22,606 bases of DNA, from assembly GCA_019084435.1 (NCBI GenBank), contig JAHRFV010000313.1:1-22606 (forward strand), given 5' to 3'. Position 1 is the stretch's first letter, and each line of letters starts with the position of its first letter. The position numbers and the translations under genes are program-made. The DNA comes from Dethiosulfatibacter sp. GTDB taxonomy: Bacteria; Bacillota_A; Clostridia; Tissierellales; Dethiosulfatibacteraceae. Under the pieces are notes generated by a model. The model was given only the letters and a program-made list of their open reading frames with translations. It ran no database searches and was not told where the DNA came from. Shown one piece after another: positions 14,544-22,572 of this stretch.

Positions 14544-14548
14544 AATAT

Positions 14549-15325
14549 CTATATATCACGGGAATGGGCTAGCTGCCTTCCCGATTTGACAAATTGAATT
14601 TCAGATAGAATGCTTAAGGCTATTTCTTCAGGTGAATTCCCACCAAGGGTAAGACCTATGGGTGAGTATATCTTATCTAAAGAGTCTTGACTTATACCAC
14701 GTTTTTTGAGATTGTCAAACATAATGGCAACCTTTCTACGACTTCCTATGGTACCGATATATTGGACTTCCTTGTTCATGATTTCAAAAAGAGCATCTTC
14801 GTCATGCTTGTGACCGTGAGTGACAACAACAATGAAGTCGTTTTCTGTAAAATGGAACTTTGATAGATTTTCAATGACATCGCCGAGAATGATTTCATCT
14901 GCATTTTCATATCTTTCATTATTTAGTATTTCTGCCCTGCTATCTAAAATAATTGTTCTAAAATTGATTATTTTTGCTAATTTATTGAGATAATAGGCAA
15001 TATGACCGCCACCTACAATAACCAACCTGTAGTCCGGCTTGATAACCCTCACAAAAACCTCAACCTGTCCTCCGCAATTCATCGAAAGATCTTTAGTCAG
15101 ATCATAGCTGATTGTGTCACTTATGCCTTTACGTATCATTTCAATTGCTTTATTGATAGTTGTTTTCTCAAGATTACCACCGCCTATTGTCCCATCGATG
15201 CTGCCATTGTCATATACTACCATCAGCTTACCGACTTCAGCGGGTGTAGAACCAGAAGATTTGACAACCGTCACCAATGCTGCACCTCTACCGTTTTTCA
15301 CTTCTCTATCCAGTTTTTCAAACAT
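14549..15325 (-). CDS. xdhC: XdhC-family molybdenum-hydroxylase maturation protein
   Basis: XdhC proteins bind molybdenum cofactor, protect it, help sulfurate it and insert it into xanthine dehydrogenase-type enzymes. The 258-aa product has both domains: the XdhC/CoxI part with TIGGGNLE (47-53) and MNCGGQVEVFV (82-92), and a Rossmann part with VIVGGGHIA (102-110), THGHKHD (169-175), GSRRK (194-198) and SPIGL..GGNSPEEIALSI (221-239). I use ATG 15325, not the ATG at 15349, because AAGGAGG lies 8-9 nt upstream. This start overlaps the mocA stop by 8 nt. It is the last gene of the mscS-yqeC-mocA-xdhC run. Confidence 0.9.
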   Translation of the reverse strand: MFEKLDREVKNGRGAALVTVVKSSGSTPAEVGKLMVVYDNGSIDGTIGGGNLEKTTINKAIEMIRKGISDTISYDLTKDLSMNCGGQVEVFVRVIKPDYRLVIVGGGHIAYYLNKLAKIINFRTIILDSRAEILNNERYENADEIILGDVIENLSKFHFTENDFIVVVTHGHKHDEDALFEIMNKEVQYIGTIGSRRKVAIMFDNLKKRGISQDSLDKIYSPIGLTLGGNSPEEIALSILSEIQFVKSGRQLAHSRDI

Positions 15326-15905
15326 CAAATTGTTCCTCCTTGTCTCCAATCAATTGCTCTAAATCATATTTTGTGTCAATATCCAACAATTTTTCATAAT
15401 CAAATTCAATCAGGATCTTATCAGAATCACTATCTATAATATCCCTGCCGCCTTTATCACCAGTTGAAGATAGCAGCCTTTTATAATATGACCTGGGAAA
15501 AATAACGGGATTCTTTCTTTTGCCATTATGTGATGCGACAACCAAGAATCTATCACGTTTAAACCTGTCTATCATAATGTTTATATCGTTTTTTCCGAAT
15601 AAAGGCTGGTCACCCATCAGAATTAGACATCCTATCGATTGATTTGAAAGCGATGAAACACCTAATCTAACACTGGCGGACATTCCTGAGTGTGCAGTTT
15701 TGTTTTCTACCATTTTAACAGGGTAGTCTTTTAACAAATCAGATAATTCAGGGGTTCTATATACAACAATAATTTCATCCAATCGGGAACTAATACAACT
15801 ATCTATTACCCAACGAATAACTTCTTTGCCGTTAAAATTGCTCATAAGCTTGTCAGAGCCAAATCTAGAGCTAAAGCCTGATGCCAAAACAATACCGGAA
15901 ATCAT
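15318..15905 (-). CDS. mocA: MocA-like molybdenum cofactor cytidylyltransferase
   Basis: Nucleotidyltransferase that links CMP to molybdopterin, giving the dinucleotide form used by XDH-family hydroxylases. The 195-aa protein has the family's N-terminal signature LASGFSSRFGSDKL (7-20, LAxGxSxRxGxxK), the CLILMGDQPLF metal-binding Asp segment and HNGKRKNPVIFP before a GDKGGRD motif. That last stretch is typical of MocA and the YgfJ-like group rather than MobA. ATG 15905 overlaps the yqeC stop (ATGA) and the end overlaps xdhC. The three-gene coupling supports the MocA call over a generic NTP transferase. Confidence 0.85.
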   Translation of the reverse strand: MISGIVLASGFSSRFGSDKLMSNFNGKEVIRWVIDSCISSRLDEIIVVYRTPELSDLLKDYPVKMVENKTAHSGMSASVRLGVSSLSNQSIGCLILMGDQPLFGKNDINIMIDRFKRDRFLVVASHNGKRKNPVIFPRSYYKRLLSSTGDKGGRDIIDSDSDKILIEFDYEKLLDIDTKYDLEQLIGDKEEQFDV

Positions 15906-16618
15906 TGTTTATCTCCATTGATAATAATTTTGTCAATATAGGGCGCTTTTACTTCTAACTCATGTTTAATGTCACATGAGTCAAGATAAATGTTATCATT
16001 CACTTGATTTAATATCAAATAGTTTTTTTTGCCTCTACTCTTGAAATAGCCGTCTGAGGATAAGATAAGCTTGACGATATCCTGCTTCTCTATGACGTCG
16101 CCATAAGTCTTACCAGTTATTTTTTGGAATTTGCTTATTCTGTGTACAGACTCATCGTTCACAATTTTGCCGATGGCATTCAAACCTATAACCGAGATCA
16201 AAATATCAGTCAAATAAGGGACAACCGGTTCATAGAACTCGTATCCTTTGACTGGCAACCTTTTTGAGCCATCTCCCTCAATGATAATAAAATCTATGCT
16301 AGGATTTTTATGTATGCGAACAATTTCTTCCGTTGTGAAACCCTTAAGCTTGTTATCACTATTGATGCATTTTCCAGCAAATATTATGACTTGATGCCGC
16401 GGGTTGAGTCGAGCGAGCATGTCTATACCTAGAACAGTGATAGCGTTATTAAAGTGAGGTAAGTAGATATGGGTTGTTGTTGTAATGATAACTCTTTTCC
16501 CCGTTTTCACAAGCTGTTCTGCCAATTCTGATATTATGGTAGTTTTACCACCCGAGCCTGTCACTGTTATGACGGTCTTTTTATTTAGGTCAATGCTCAA
16601 TTCATAGAGATAATCCAT
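15902..16618 (-). CDS. yqeC: YqeC, selenium-dependent molybdenum hydroxylase accessory protein
   Basis: A 238-aa P-loop protein with TVTGSGGKTTI (18-28), TTTTHIYLP (35-43) and IDFIIIEGDGSKRLPVKGYEFYEPVVP (split: IIIEGDGSKRLPVKG and EFYEPVVP), the signatures of YqeC. YqeC occurs with XdhC/YqeB and MocA in genomes having selenium-dependent molybdenum hydroxylases such as purine hydroxylase and xanthine dehydrogenase. Its exact reaction is not known. It begins 30 nt after mscS and overlaps mocA by 4 nt. The hydroxylase itself is not in this window. Confidence 0.9.
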   Translation of the reverse strand: MDYLYELSIDLNKKTVITVTGSGGKTTIISELAEQLVKTGKRVIITTTTHIYLPHFNNAITVLGIDMLARLNPRHQVIIFAGKCINSDNKLKGFTTEEIVRIHKNPSIDFIIIEGDGSKRLPVKGYEFYEPVVPYLTDILISVIGLNAIGKIVNDESVHRISKFQKITGKTYGDVIEKQDIVKLILSSDGYFKSRGKKNYLILNQVNDNIYLDSCDIKHELEVKAPYIDKIIINGDKQ

Positions 16619-16648
16619 TTTCCATCCTCATCCTTAAGAGTTCTCAGG

Positions 16649-17440
16649 CTACTTTTCTATTGCAACAGTAACATGAGGATAAGGGATTAGTATATCCTCT
16701 TCATCAAATTTCTTTTTAATGTTTTCATTTAAATCAAAAAATACATCCCAATAGTTTTCAGTATAGGTCCAAACTCGTACAGTAAAATTAATAGAACTGT
16801 CAGCCATTTCTCCCATTCTGACAAATATAGGTTTATCAGCTAGTATCAGTTCGTGTGCATCTATTACTTCGCGGATTGCTTTCTTGACATGCTCAATATC
16901 AGAATCATAGCTGACACCAATCTTCAGGTCCACTCTTCTCTCGGCATAAGCGGTAAAATTGGTTATAGTGCTGGACGTTATAGAACTATTGGGAACCATG
17001 ATTTTCTTGTTGTCCACTGTCTTTAATGTTGAATAAAAAATCCCGATTTCAGTTATTGTACCAGATACGCCACCTGCTTCGGTATAGTCACCTATTTTGA
17101 AAGGCTTCAAAGCAACGAGCATTATACCGCTAGCGAAATTTGAAAGATTGCCTTGTAAGGCTAGACCAACCGCTAGAGATGCTGCTCCTAAAACGGCTAT
17201 GAGAGATGTAGTTTCAAATCCGAATGTTCGAAGGATGGCTAAGATGAGCACAAATAGCAGTAAGATTTTGATGATAGATATTGAAAATCCTTGTAACATT
17301 GGATCTACGGATTTTTTTTGAAGCATTTTACTTAGTTGCTTGATAAGAATTCCTATAATATATTTACCTACAATAAATATAATTAAAGCACGTAAAATCA
17401 TAAAAAATATAGCGGAAATTGCCACACCACCAATATACAT
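16649..17440 (-). CDS. mscS: MscS-family small-conductance mechanosensitive channel
   Basis: Inner-membrane tension-gated channel, 263 aa. Three membrane segments are visible (about 5-30, 52-72 and the pore helix at about 78-110). The pore helix has the Ala/Gly packing pattern AVLGAASLAVGLALQGNLSNFASG (read in two parts: AVLGAASLAVGLALQG and NLSNFASG), followed by KPFKIGDY and the MVPNSSI beta-domain motif of MscS. ATG 17440 follows AGGAGGAG. It is expressed from a promoter that shares its -35 region with tdk and is probably co-transcribed with yqeC-mocA-xdhC (30-nt gap). A functional link to molybdenum genes is not evident. Confidence 0.93.
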   Translation of the reverse strand: MYIGGVAISAIFFMILRALIIFIVGKYIIGILIKQLSKMLQKKSVDPMLQGFSISIIKILLLFVLILAILRTFGFETTSLIAVLGAASLAVGLALQGNLSNFASGIMLVALKPFKIGDYTEAGGVSGTITEIGIFYSTLKTVDNKKIMVPNSSITSSTITNFTAYAERRVDLKIGVSYDSDIEHVKKAIREVIDAHELILADKPIFVRMGEMADSSINFTVRVWTYTENYWDVFFDLNENIKKKFDEEDILIPYPHVTVAIEK

Positions 17441-17472
17441 AAAATCACTCCTCCTAAAAATTTATTATTTAC

Positions 17473-17500
17473 ATTATATAATAAATAGATGTATTGTAAA
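17473..17500 (-). promoter_or_regulatory. Promoter of mscS (and probably yqeC-mocA-xdhC)
   Basis: Minus strand TTTACA (17500-17495), 16-nt spacer, perfect TATAAT (17478-17473). Its -35 hexamer lies on the same base pairs as the -35 of the divergent tdk promoter. Confidence 0.7.
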
Positions 17501-17522
17501 GGGTAATCGTTATTGATATACT
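17494..17522 (+). promoter_or_regulatory. Promoter of tdk
   Basis: TTGTAA (17494-17499), 17-nt spacer, TATACT (17517-17522) with an upstream TG making an extended -10. Predicted start about 17529, then AGGAGGG at 17538-17544. Confidence 0.7.
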
Positions 17523-17549
17523 ATATTGACAATTGATAGGAGGGTTTTT

Positions 17550-18155
17550 ATGGCAAAGCTATATTTCAGGTATGGAGCAATGAACTGTGGCAAATCCACT
17601 GCATTGCAACAGGTAGCGTATAATTATGAAGAACGTGGCATGCGAGTGGTAATAATCAAACCCAAAATAGACACCAAGGGTGGAGACAGGGTTATATCAA
17701 GATTGGGAATTGAAAGAAAAGTCGATTTGATTGTTGAGAAGAATGAAAATCTGTATAAAATGATGAAACAGTATCTTTCTGAAAACGGATCTGTTGATTG
17801 CATCTTGGTGGATGAGGTTCAGTTTTTCAGTAGAAATCAGGTGGATGATCTTTTTGAGTTAGCTGTAAAGGAAAACATACCTGTTATTTGTTACGGTTTG
17901 AGGACCGACTTTTTGATGAATGGATTTGAAGGAAGTGAAAGGTTGCTTTTATTGGCACACAGCATCGAGGAACTTAAGACCATCTGTTCATGTGGCAAGA
18001 AAGCCTTACTCAATGGAAGGAAAATTGATGGAGAGTTTGTTTTTGAGGGCAATCAAGTAGCGATAGAACAAGAAAACCACGTTGAATATGAATCGCTATG
18101 TCCTACTTGTTACATTCAAAAAAAGGAAATCTATCTAAAAAAAAGAGGATTATAA
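17550..18155 (+). CDS. tdk: Thymidine kinase (type II, zinc-binding)
   Basis: Phosphorylates thymidine with ATP in the salvage of dTMP. The 201-aa protein shows P-loop GAMNCGKST (9-17), VDEVQFF with catalytic Glu89, the YGLRTDF motif (115-121) and the structural zinc ribbon C146xC148 ... C184xxC187. Length and motifs agree with bacterial type II Tdk. I chose ATG 17550 because AGGAGGG lies 5 nt upstream; an earlier in-frame start at 17526 would lie before the predicted transcription start. In many clostridia and bacilli tdk is near prmC and prfA, as here. Confidence 0.96.
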   Translation: MAKLYFRYGAMNCGKSTALQQVAYNYEERGMRVVIIKPKIDTKGGDRVISRLGIERKVDLIVEKNENLYKMMKQYLSENGSVDCILVDEVQFFSRNQVDDLFELAVKENIPVICYGLRTDFLMNGFEGSERLLLLAHSIEELKTICSCGKKALLNGRKIDGEFVFEGNQVAIEQENHVEYESLCPTCYIQKKEIYLKKRGL

Positions 18156-18197
18156 TAAACACAACCTATAATAAAGATGGAATGTTAAACAAAAGCA

Positions 18198-18206
18198 TGC
18201 TATAAT
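18198..18206 (+). promoter_or_regulatory. Extended -10 promoter before the DUF1385 gene
   Basis: TGcTATAAT, with only a poor -35 (TGGAAT at 18178-18183). It is one of three TATAATAA-like boxes in 18151-18208. Start predicted near 18213, which argues against translation from ATG 18209. Confidence 0.5.
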
Positions 18207-18250
18207 AAATGATAATTATTATTAATAGAAAAAGAAAGTTGGTAGATAAA

Positions 18251-19177
18251 TTGGCAAAAATTAAGAAAACATCAATAGGTGGACAGGCTTTGATTGAAGG
18301 CATCATGATGAGAGGTCCCAAAAAAATATCGACAGCTGTCAGAAAATCTGATGGAGAAATAGTAATAAAAACTGAAGACTTGAATACAAACCGAATGAGT
18401 GGATTATCTAAGATTCCTTTGATTCGAGGAAGTCGCGCATTGGTTGATGCTATGGTTATTGGGGTAAGGGAGTTGATGTACTCAGCTGAGTTTTTTGAAG
18501 ACGCAATGGAAGAAGATGCTTTTGACAGATTAATCAAGAAGTTGTTTAAGGGTAACACTGAAAAGGCTGTCATTTATCTTTCTGTCACATTGTCGCTGAT
18601 TGTATCAGTAGGTGCTTTTATTATATTACCATCCTTTATCGCTAATTTTCTGAAAGGATTTATCTCAAGTTCTCTAGTATTGAATTTGATTGAAGGCGCC
18701 ATAAGGGTAGGATTGTTTACGCTATATATAGGTCTAATCTCAAAGATGGAAGATATAAAAAGGGTTTTCATGTATCACGGCGCTGAGCATAAGACGATTT
18801 ACGCATATGAAAATGGTGAGGAGCTGACAGTAGAAAATGCAAGGAAATATTCAAGGCTCCATCCCAGATGTGGAACCAGTTTTATTGTGAATGTTTTGAT
18901 TATATCAATCCTTGTGTTCTCATTTTTTGGATGGCCAAATCCTTGGTTGAGAGTGCTTATTAGATTGTTGATGCTCCCGATTATTGCAGGAATATCCTAT
19001 GAATTAAACAAATACATCGGGAAAAATGACAGTACTCTATTTGCTAGAATTGTGGCAAAACCCGGTTTTCAATTTCAACGTCTAACGACAAAAGAGCCTA
19101 CAGATGAAATGCTTGAAGTTGCCATCGCTGCAATGAAAGAAGTCATTCCTGAAAAAGAGGATGAAGATATTTGGTAG
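18251..19177 (+). CDS. DUF1385 family integral membrane protein
   Basis: A 308-aa protein of unknown function conserved in Firmicutes next to prmC and prfA. Landmarks are the N-terminal KKTSIGGQALIEGIMMRGP, HGAEHKTIYAYENGE and LHPRCGTSF. Hydrophobic segments surround about residues 115-180, then two to three more occur at about 215-260. The conserved His/Glu/Cys residues in HGAEHK and HPRCG suggest a metal site, but no reaction is established. The start is uncertain: TTG 18251 gives MAKIKKTSIGG, the common form of this family. TTG 18239 and ATG 18209 are alternatives, the latter inside the predicted promoter. None has a good RBS. The stop overlaps prmC by 7 nt. Confidence 0.82.
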   Translation: MAKIKKTSIGGQALIEGIMMRGPKKISTAVRKSDGEIVIKTEDLNTNRMSGLSKIPLIRGSRALVDAMVIGVRELMYSAEFFEDAMEEDAFDRLIKKLFKGNTEKAVIYLSVTLSLIVSVGAFIILPSFIANFLKGFISSSLVLNLIEGAIRVGLFTLYIGLISKMEDIKRVFMYHGAEHKTIYAYENGEELTVENARKYSRLHPRCGTSFIVNVLIISILVFSFFGWPNPWLRVLIRLLMLPIIAGISYELNKYIGKNDSTLFARIVAKPGFQFQRLTTKEPTDEMLEVAIAAMKEVIPEKEDEDIW

Positions 19178-20049
19178 ATTTAACCATTAAAGCACTGCTT
19201 GCGGATGCGATAAAAAAAATGGAATTAAGACAATACAACAACCCATATCTTGATGTTCAACTTATACTTGCACATGTAATCCACAGAGACAGGGCTTTTA
19301 TTTTGACCCATATGGACTATGCTTTGAGCGATAATGAAGCGATAGCCTTCTACGATTTGATTGATAAGAGAAATGAAGGGTATCCGATTCAATATATCTT
19401 AAACAAACAAGAATTCATGGGTCTTGATTTTTATATTAGCGAGGGAGTCCTAATTCCAAGGGCTGATACGGAAAATATTGTTGAGGCTGTCATCAAAATT
19501 GTTAAAGAAGAATTTGCAGACATTGATGAAGTAAGAATACTAGATATTGGGACTGGATCCGGTGCGATAGGATGCAGTCTTGCTCATTTTATTCCCAAAT
19601 CTAGAGTAACAGGGATTGATGTTTCTGATATAGCTGTAAGTGTAGCTTCAATCAATAACATGAAGTTAGGATTAAGCAATTATGAGATTCGCAGGATGAA
19701 TATATTTGATGATATCTACATGGAATTAAATGGTTTTCACGTCGTTGTGTCTAATCCACCCTATATTCCGGCTGATGATATTGATGGACTTGAAAAGGAA
19801 GTTTCAGAATATGAACCTCGTACTGCATTAAATGGTGGTATTACCGGGTTGGATTTTTATGAAAGAATTATTCGCATTTTCAGTAAGCTAGCCGCGGATA
19901 AAGCTATACTAGCTCTGGAATGCGGCTGGAATCAAAAAGACAGTATCGAAATCATCATGAATCAGTTAGTGGGATTAGATAGAATTGAAACAATAAAGGA
20001 CTTAAGTGGCAAGGATAGAGGCTTAGTTGGGTTTTTTCGTATGAATTGA
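19171..20049 (+). CDS. prmC: Release factor glutamine N5-methyltransferase PrmC
   Basis: Methylates the Gln of the GGQ motif in release factors, needed for efficient termination. The 292-aa protein has the N-terminal helical domain ([15 protein letters not shown]), the RADTENIVE segment, SAM motif [13 protein letters not shown] and the substrate Gln-binding NPPY (195-198), followed by the [14 protein letters not shown] motif of PrmC. It uses a TTG start at 19171 that overlaps the DUF1385 stop; the next ATG (19219) would cut into the conserved N-terminal domain. It is directly followed by its substrate gene prfA. Confidence 0.95.
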   Translation: MVDLTIKALLADAIKKMELRQYNNPYLDVQLILAHVIHRDRAFILTHMDYALSDNEAIAFYDLIDKRNEGYPIQYILNKQEFMGLDFYISEGVLIPRADTENIVEAVIKIVKEEFADIDEVRILDIGTGSGAIGCSLAHFIPKSRVTGIDVSDIAVSVASINNMKLGLSNYEIRRMNIFDDIYMELNGFHVVVSNPPYIPADDIDGLEKEVSEYEPRTALNGGITGLDFYERIIRIFSKLAADKAILALECGWNQKDSIEIIMNQLVGLDRIETIKDLSGKDRGLVGFFRMN

Positions 20050-20074
20050 CCTTTTTTTTAAACTCTGCTATAAT
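20046..20074 (+). promoter_or_regulatory. Promoter of prfA overlapping the prmC stop codon
   Basis: TTGACC (20046-20051), 17-nt spacer, perfect TATAAT (20069-20074) with extended TG (20066-20067). The -35 overlaps the prmC stop TGA (20047-20049). This is the best consensus promoter in the window and allows prfA to be transcribed separately from prmC. Confidence 0.8.
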
Positions 20075-20102
20075 ACATTGTCTAAAGTATAAGAGGTGTA
20101 AT

Positions 20103-21170
20103 ATGTTAAATAAATTGGATTTTTTAAAAGAGAAATATGACGAATTAAGTCATCAGATAAGCGATCCTACAATTATAGCTGACTCTCAGAAGTGGCAAAA
20201 ATTGATGATAGAACATGCCCATATGGAGCCGATTGTAAATAAATACAATGAATATGTGACTACTTCAAAGCAATACGAAGATGCTAAAGAAATGCTCAAG
20301 GACAAAATGGATGATGAATTGAAGGAAATGGTGAAAGAAGAGCTGAAGCAATTGACTGATGAGCTTGAAACAATTGAACAAGATCTAAAGGTGCTGCTGA
20401 TTCAAAAAGATCCCAATGATGGTAAAAATGTCATTGTAGAGATTAGAGCAGGTGTAGGCGGAGATGAAGCTGGTCTGTTTGCAGGGGATCTTTTTAGAAT
20501 GTATTCGATGTATGCAGAAAGAAAAAGATGGAAAATCGATCTCATGAGTACAAGTGAGCAAGGCATCGGAGGCTATAAGGAAATTATTTTCATGATAAAA
20601 GGCAAAGGCGCTTATGCTAGACTAAAATATGAAAGTGGCGGACATAGGGTACAAAGGGTTCCAGATACAGAGTCGAGTGGTAGAATACATACTTCTTCAG
20701 CTACAGTGGCTGTATTGCCTGAGGTCGATGATATAGACATTGAGATTAGTCCCAATGACGTAAGAGTCGATGTTTTCAGATCATCGGGAAATGGTGGACA
20801 GAGTGTTAATACGACAGATTCGGCTGTTAGATTGACTCATATTCCTACTGGTATTGTAATTTCGTGCCAGGATGAAAAATCCCAGCTAAAAAATAAAGAT
20901 AAGGCTTTCAAAATTCTTAAGGCCAGACTATACGACAAATATCAACAAGAACAGGATGACGAGCAAGCAGCTCAAAGAAAAAGCCAGATTGGCTCAGGGG
21001 ATAGATCACAGAGAATTCGAACATATAACTTCCCTCAAGGACGGGTAAGCGACCATAGAATTAATCTGACACTTTATAAATTGGAAGCCTTTCTGAACGG
21101 GGATCTTGATGAAATGATAGAAGCCCTTATCACAACAGAACAAGCGGAACAGCTCAGAGAAATAGATTGA
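20103..21170 (+). CDS. prfA: Peptide chain release factor 1
   Basis: RF1 recognises UAA and UAG and triggers peptide release on the ribosome. The 355-aa product has a coiled N-terminal domain, [17 protein letters not shown] (the P-x-T recognition site of RF1 is PDT here, in place of the usual PAT/PVT), and the catalytic GGQ (231-233, [12 protein letters not shown]). The C-terminal [19 protein letters not shown] region follows. I start at ATG 20103 with AGAGGTG upstream; earlier in-frame bases lie inside the promoter. Length is the family norm. The neighbouring PrmC is expected to methylate Gln233. Confidence 0.97.
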   Translation: MLNKLDFLKEKYDELSHQISDPTIIADSQKWQKLMIEHAHMEPIVNKYNEYVTTSKQYEDAKEMLKDKMDDELKEMVKEELKQLTDELETIEQDLKVLLIQKDPNDGKNVIVEIRAGVGGDEAGLFAGDLFRMYSMYAERKRWKIDLMSTSEQGIGGYKEIIFMIKGKGAYARLKYESGGHRVQRVPDTESSGRIHTSSATVAVLPEVDDIDIEISPNDVRVDVFRSSGNGGQSVNTTDSAVRLTHIPTGIVISCQDEKSQLKNKDKAFKILKARLYDKYQQEQDDEQAAQRKSQIGSGDRSQRIRTYNFPQGRVSDHRINLTLYKLEAFLNGDLDEMIEALITTEQAEQLREID

Positions 21171-21179
21171 TAAACATGA

Positions 21180-21203
21180 AATCCTGCTAAGCGGGATTTT
21201 TTT
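21180..21203 (+). terminator. Intrinsic terminator of prfA
   Basis: AATCCTGC (21180-21187) pairs with GCGGGATT (21191-21198), including one G-T pair, over a TAA loop, with T residues to 21203. It begins 9 nt after the prfA stop. Confidence 0.88.
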
Positions 21204-21204
21204 C

Positions 21205-21233
21205 TTGATATTTTTAAAATTCAGGAGTATCAT
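21205..21233 (+). promoter_or_regulatory. Promoter of the cation:proton antiporter gene
   Basis: TTGATA (21205-21210), 17-nt spacer, TATCAT (21228-21233). The predicted start near 21240 precedes TTGGAGGTC and ATG 21266. Confidence 0.5.
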
Positions 21234-21265
21234 GTGTGTTGATTAAAATTTGGAGGTCATTATTT

Positions 21266-22438
21266 ATGGGACATGGAGAACTGGATTATATATTAAATAT
21301 AGCTTTGGTGCTTATTTTTGCCAATCTAGGAGGTATGCTATCGCGAAAGTTGAAACAGCCTGTCGTTTTAGGCCAGATATTGGCTGGTGTTTTAATTGGA
21401 CCGATTGTGTTAAATATTGTAGTACCTGATATTATCATCTCCTCTTTTGCAGAAATCGGAGTGATTCTATTGATGTTTTTAGCGGGTATTGAAACAGATC
21501 TAGGAGATTTGAAGAGAACAGCGGGCGCGGCATCAGCTATTGCATTCGGAGGAATAATAACCCCCTTTATAATGGGATTTGGGGCTATTTACTATTTTTT
21601 CCCTCAAGAGGGAGTGATTGGAGCCGCTTTTGTAGGTGTGATATTAACAGCAACCAGCATTGGAATATCAGTTCAGGTATTAAGAGAATTAAAGAAAATT
21701 AAGGAAAAGACAGGAATTAGTATTTTGGGAGCGGCTGTTATTGATGACATTATTGGTATAATATTGTTAACTGTCGTTTTGGGTGTTGCCAGTCCAACAG
21801 GAGAAACGGGAATTGTAATTGTTCTATTAAAAATGGTTGGTTTTTTTGTATTAGCGGGTGTTAGTGGTAGGATTTTTACTTCATTTATGACTAAGTATTC
21901 AGTAAAGATGTTGAGAAATAGAAACGTAGGAGCATTTGCAATCATTGTATGTTTTTTATTGGCCTATTTGGCACAAGGATTTGGATTAGCAGCTATTATT
22001 GGCGCTTATTTCTCAGGGATAGTTTTTTCTATGACACCATATAACAATAGAGTGGAACAAGACGTTTCAAATATTGCCTATACACTTTTCACTCCGATTT
22101 TTTTCTTGAACATCGGACTGAGTATCTCAGTTAAGAATATCAGCTTGATTATAATGCCCGTTGTAGTTTTATTCTTGGCTGCAGCATTGAGCAAGGTTAT
22201 TGGTTGCAGCATAGGTGCTAAAGCGATGAAATACTCATTTAGAGAATCCCTTCAGGTTGGCATAGGTATGATGCCAAGGGGAGAGGTTGTGCTGATTACA
22301 GCAAATATAGCTAAAGCAGGCGGTTTTATAAGTGACACAATCTTTACATCATTAGTTGTGGTTGTACTAATTACAACTATAGTGACACCAAGTTTGTTGA
22401 AAAAAGCATACACGCCTAAAATTATCAATGCAGCATAA
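21266..22438 (+). CDS. CPA2-family cation:proton antiporter
   Basis: Membrane Na+/H+ or K+/H+ exchanger, 390 aa, with about twelve hydrophobic segments. KLKQPVVLGQILAGVLIGP in the N-terminal helix is typical of the Kef/NapA group, and AAVIDDIIGI contains the paired Asp of electrogenic CPA2 exchangers. The sequence PRGEVVLI near the C-terminal end is also a group hallmark. No cytosolic RCK/TrkA-N domain is fused, so it is the short form (NapA-like) rather than KefB/C. ATG 21266 is chosen because GGAGG lies 9 nt upstream; a GTG at 21236 precedes the expected transcript start. The ion specificity cannot be told from sequence. Confidence 0.9.
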   Translation: MGHGELDYILNIALVLIFANLGGMLSRKLKQPVVLGQILAGVLIGPIVLNIVVPDIIISSFAEIGVILLMFLAGIETDLGDLKRTAGAASAIAFGGIITPFIMGFGAIYYFFPQEGVIGAAFVGVILTATSIGISVQVLRELKKIKEKTGISILGAAVIDDIIGIILLTVVLGVASPTGETGIVIVLLKMVGFFVLAGVSGRIFTSFMTKYSVKMLRNRNVGAFAIIVCFLLAYLAQGFGLAAIIGAYFSGIVFSMTPYNNRVEQDVSNIAYTLFTPIFFLNIGLSISVKNISLIIMPVVVLFLAAALSKVIGCSIGAKAMKYSFRESLQVGIGMMPRGEVVLITANIAKAGGFISDTIFTSLVVVVLITTIVTPSLLKKAYTPKIINAA

Positions 22439-22507
22439 TGTCTAGCTGATTTAACAACGGTATAGTTGTAAGTGTACAATACATATGTGACAAAAAAGAA
22501 TAAAAAA

Positions 22508-22572
22508 TGAAAGGGACTCTGTTATAATGTTAATCACGACAAAAACAAACATAACGGAGGAAACCCCTTTCA
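22508..22572. repeat. Imperfect inverted repeat around the promoter of the last gene
   Basis: TGAAAGGG at 22508-22515 is the exact reverse complement of CCCTTTCA at 22565-22572. An inner GTTAT/ATAAC pair (22521-22525 with 22551-22555) extends the symmetry. The arms enclose the -10 box, the leader and the ribosome binding site of the truncated gene at the edge. In RNA the inner pair could fold the GGAGG into a hairpin loop region. Confidence 0.4.
22520..22528 (+). promoter_or_regulatory. Extended -10 promoter of the edge gene
   Basis: TGtTATAAT without a good -35, 43 nt before ATG 22572; GGAGG follows at 22556-22560. Confidence 0.45.

Noticed and set aside
15114..15439. Rightward reading frames of 82 and 145 codons opposite xdhC and mocA
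   Set aside because: They are antisense shadows with no ribosome binding site and no recognisable domain; the leftward genes are clear.
18151..18208. Three TATAATAA copies as a repeat element
   Set aside because: They are short AT-rich strings between two genes; only the last has promoter context (extended -10).
22455..22485. ACAAC/GTTGT and TTGTA/TACAA inverted repeats after the antiporter gene as a terminator or IS end
   Set aside because: The stems are only 5 bp with no T tract, and no matching terminal repeat can be seen because the other end lies outside the window.
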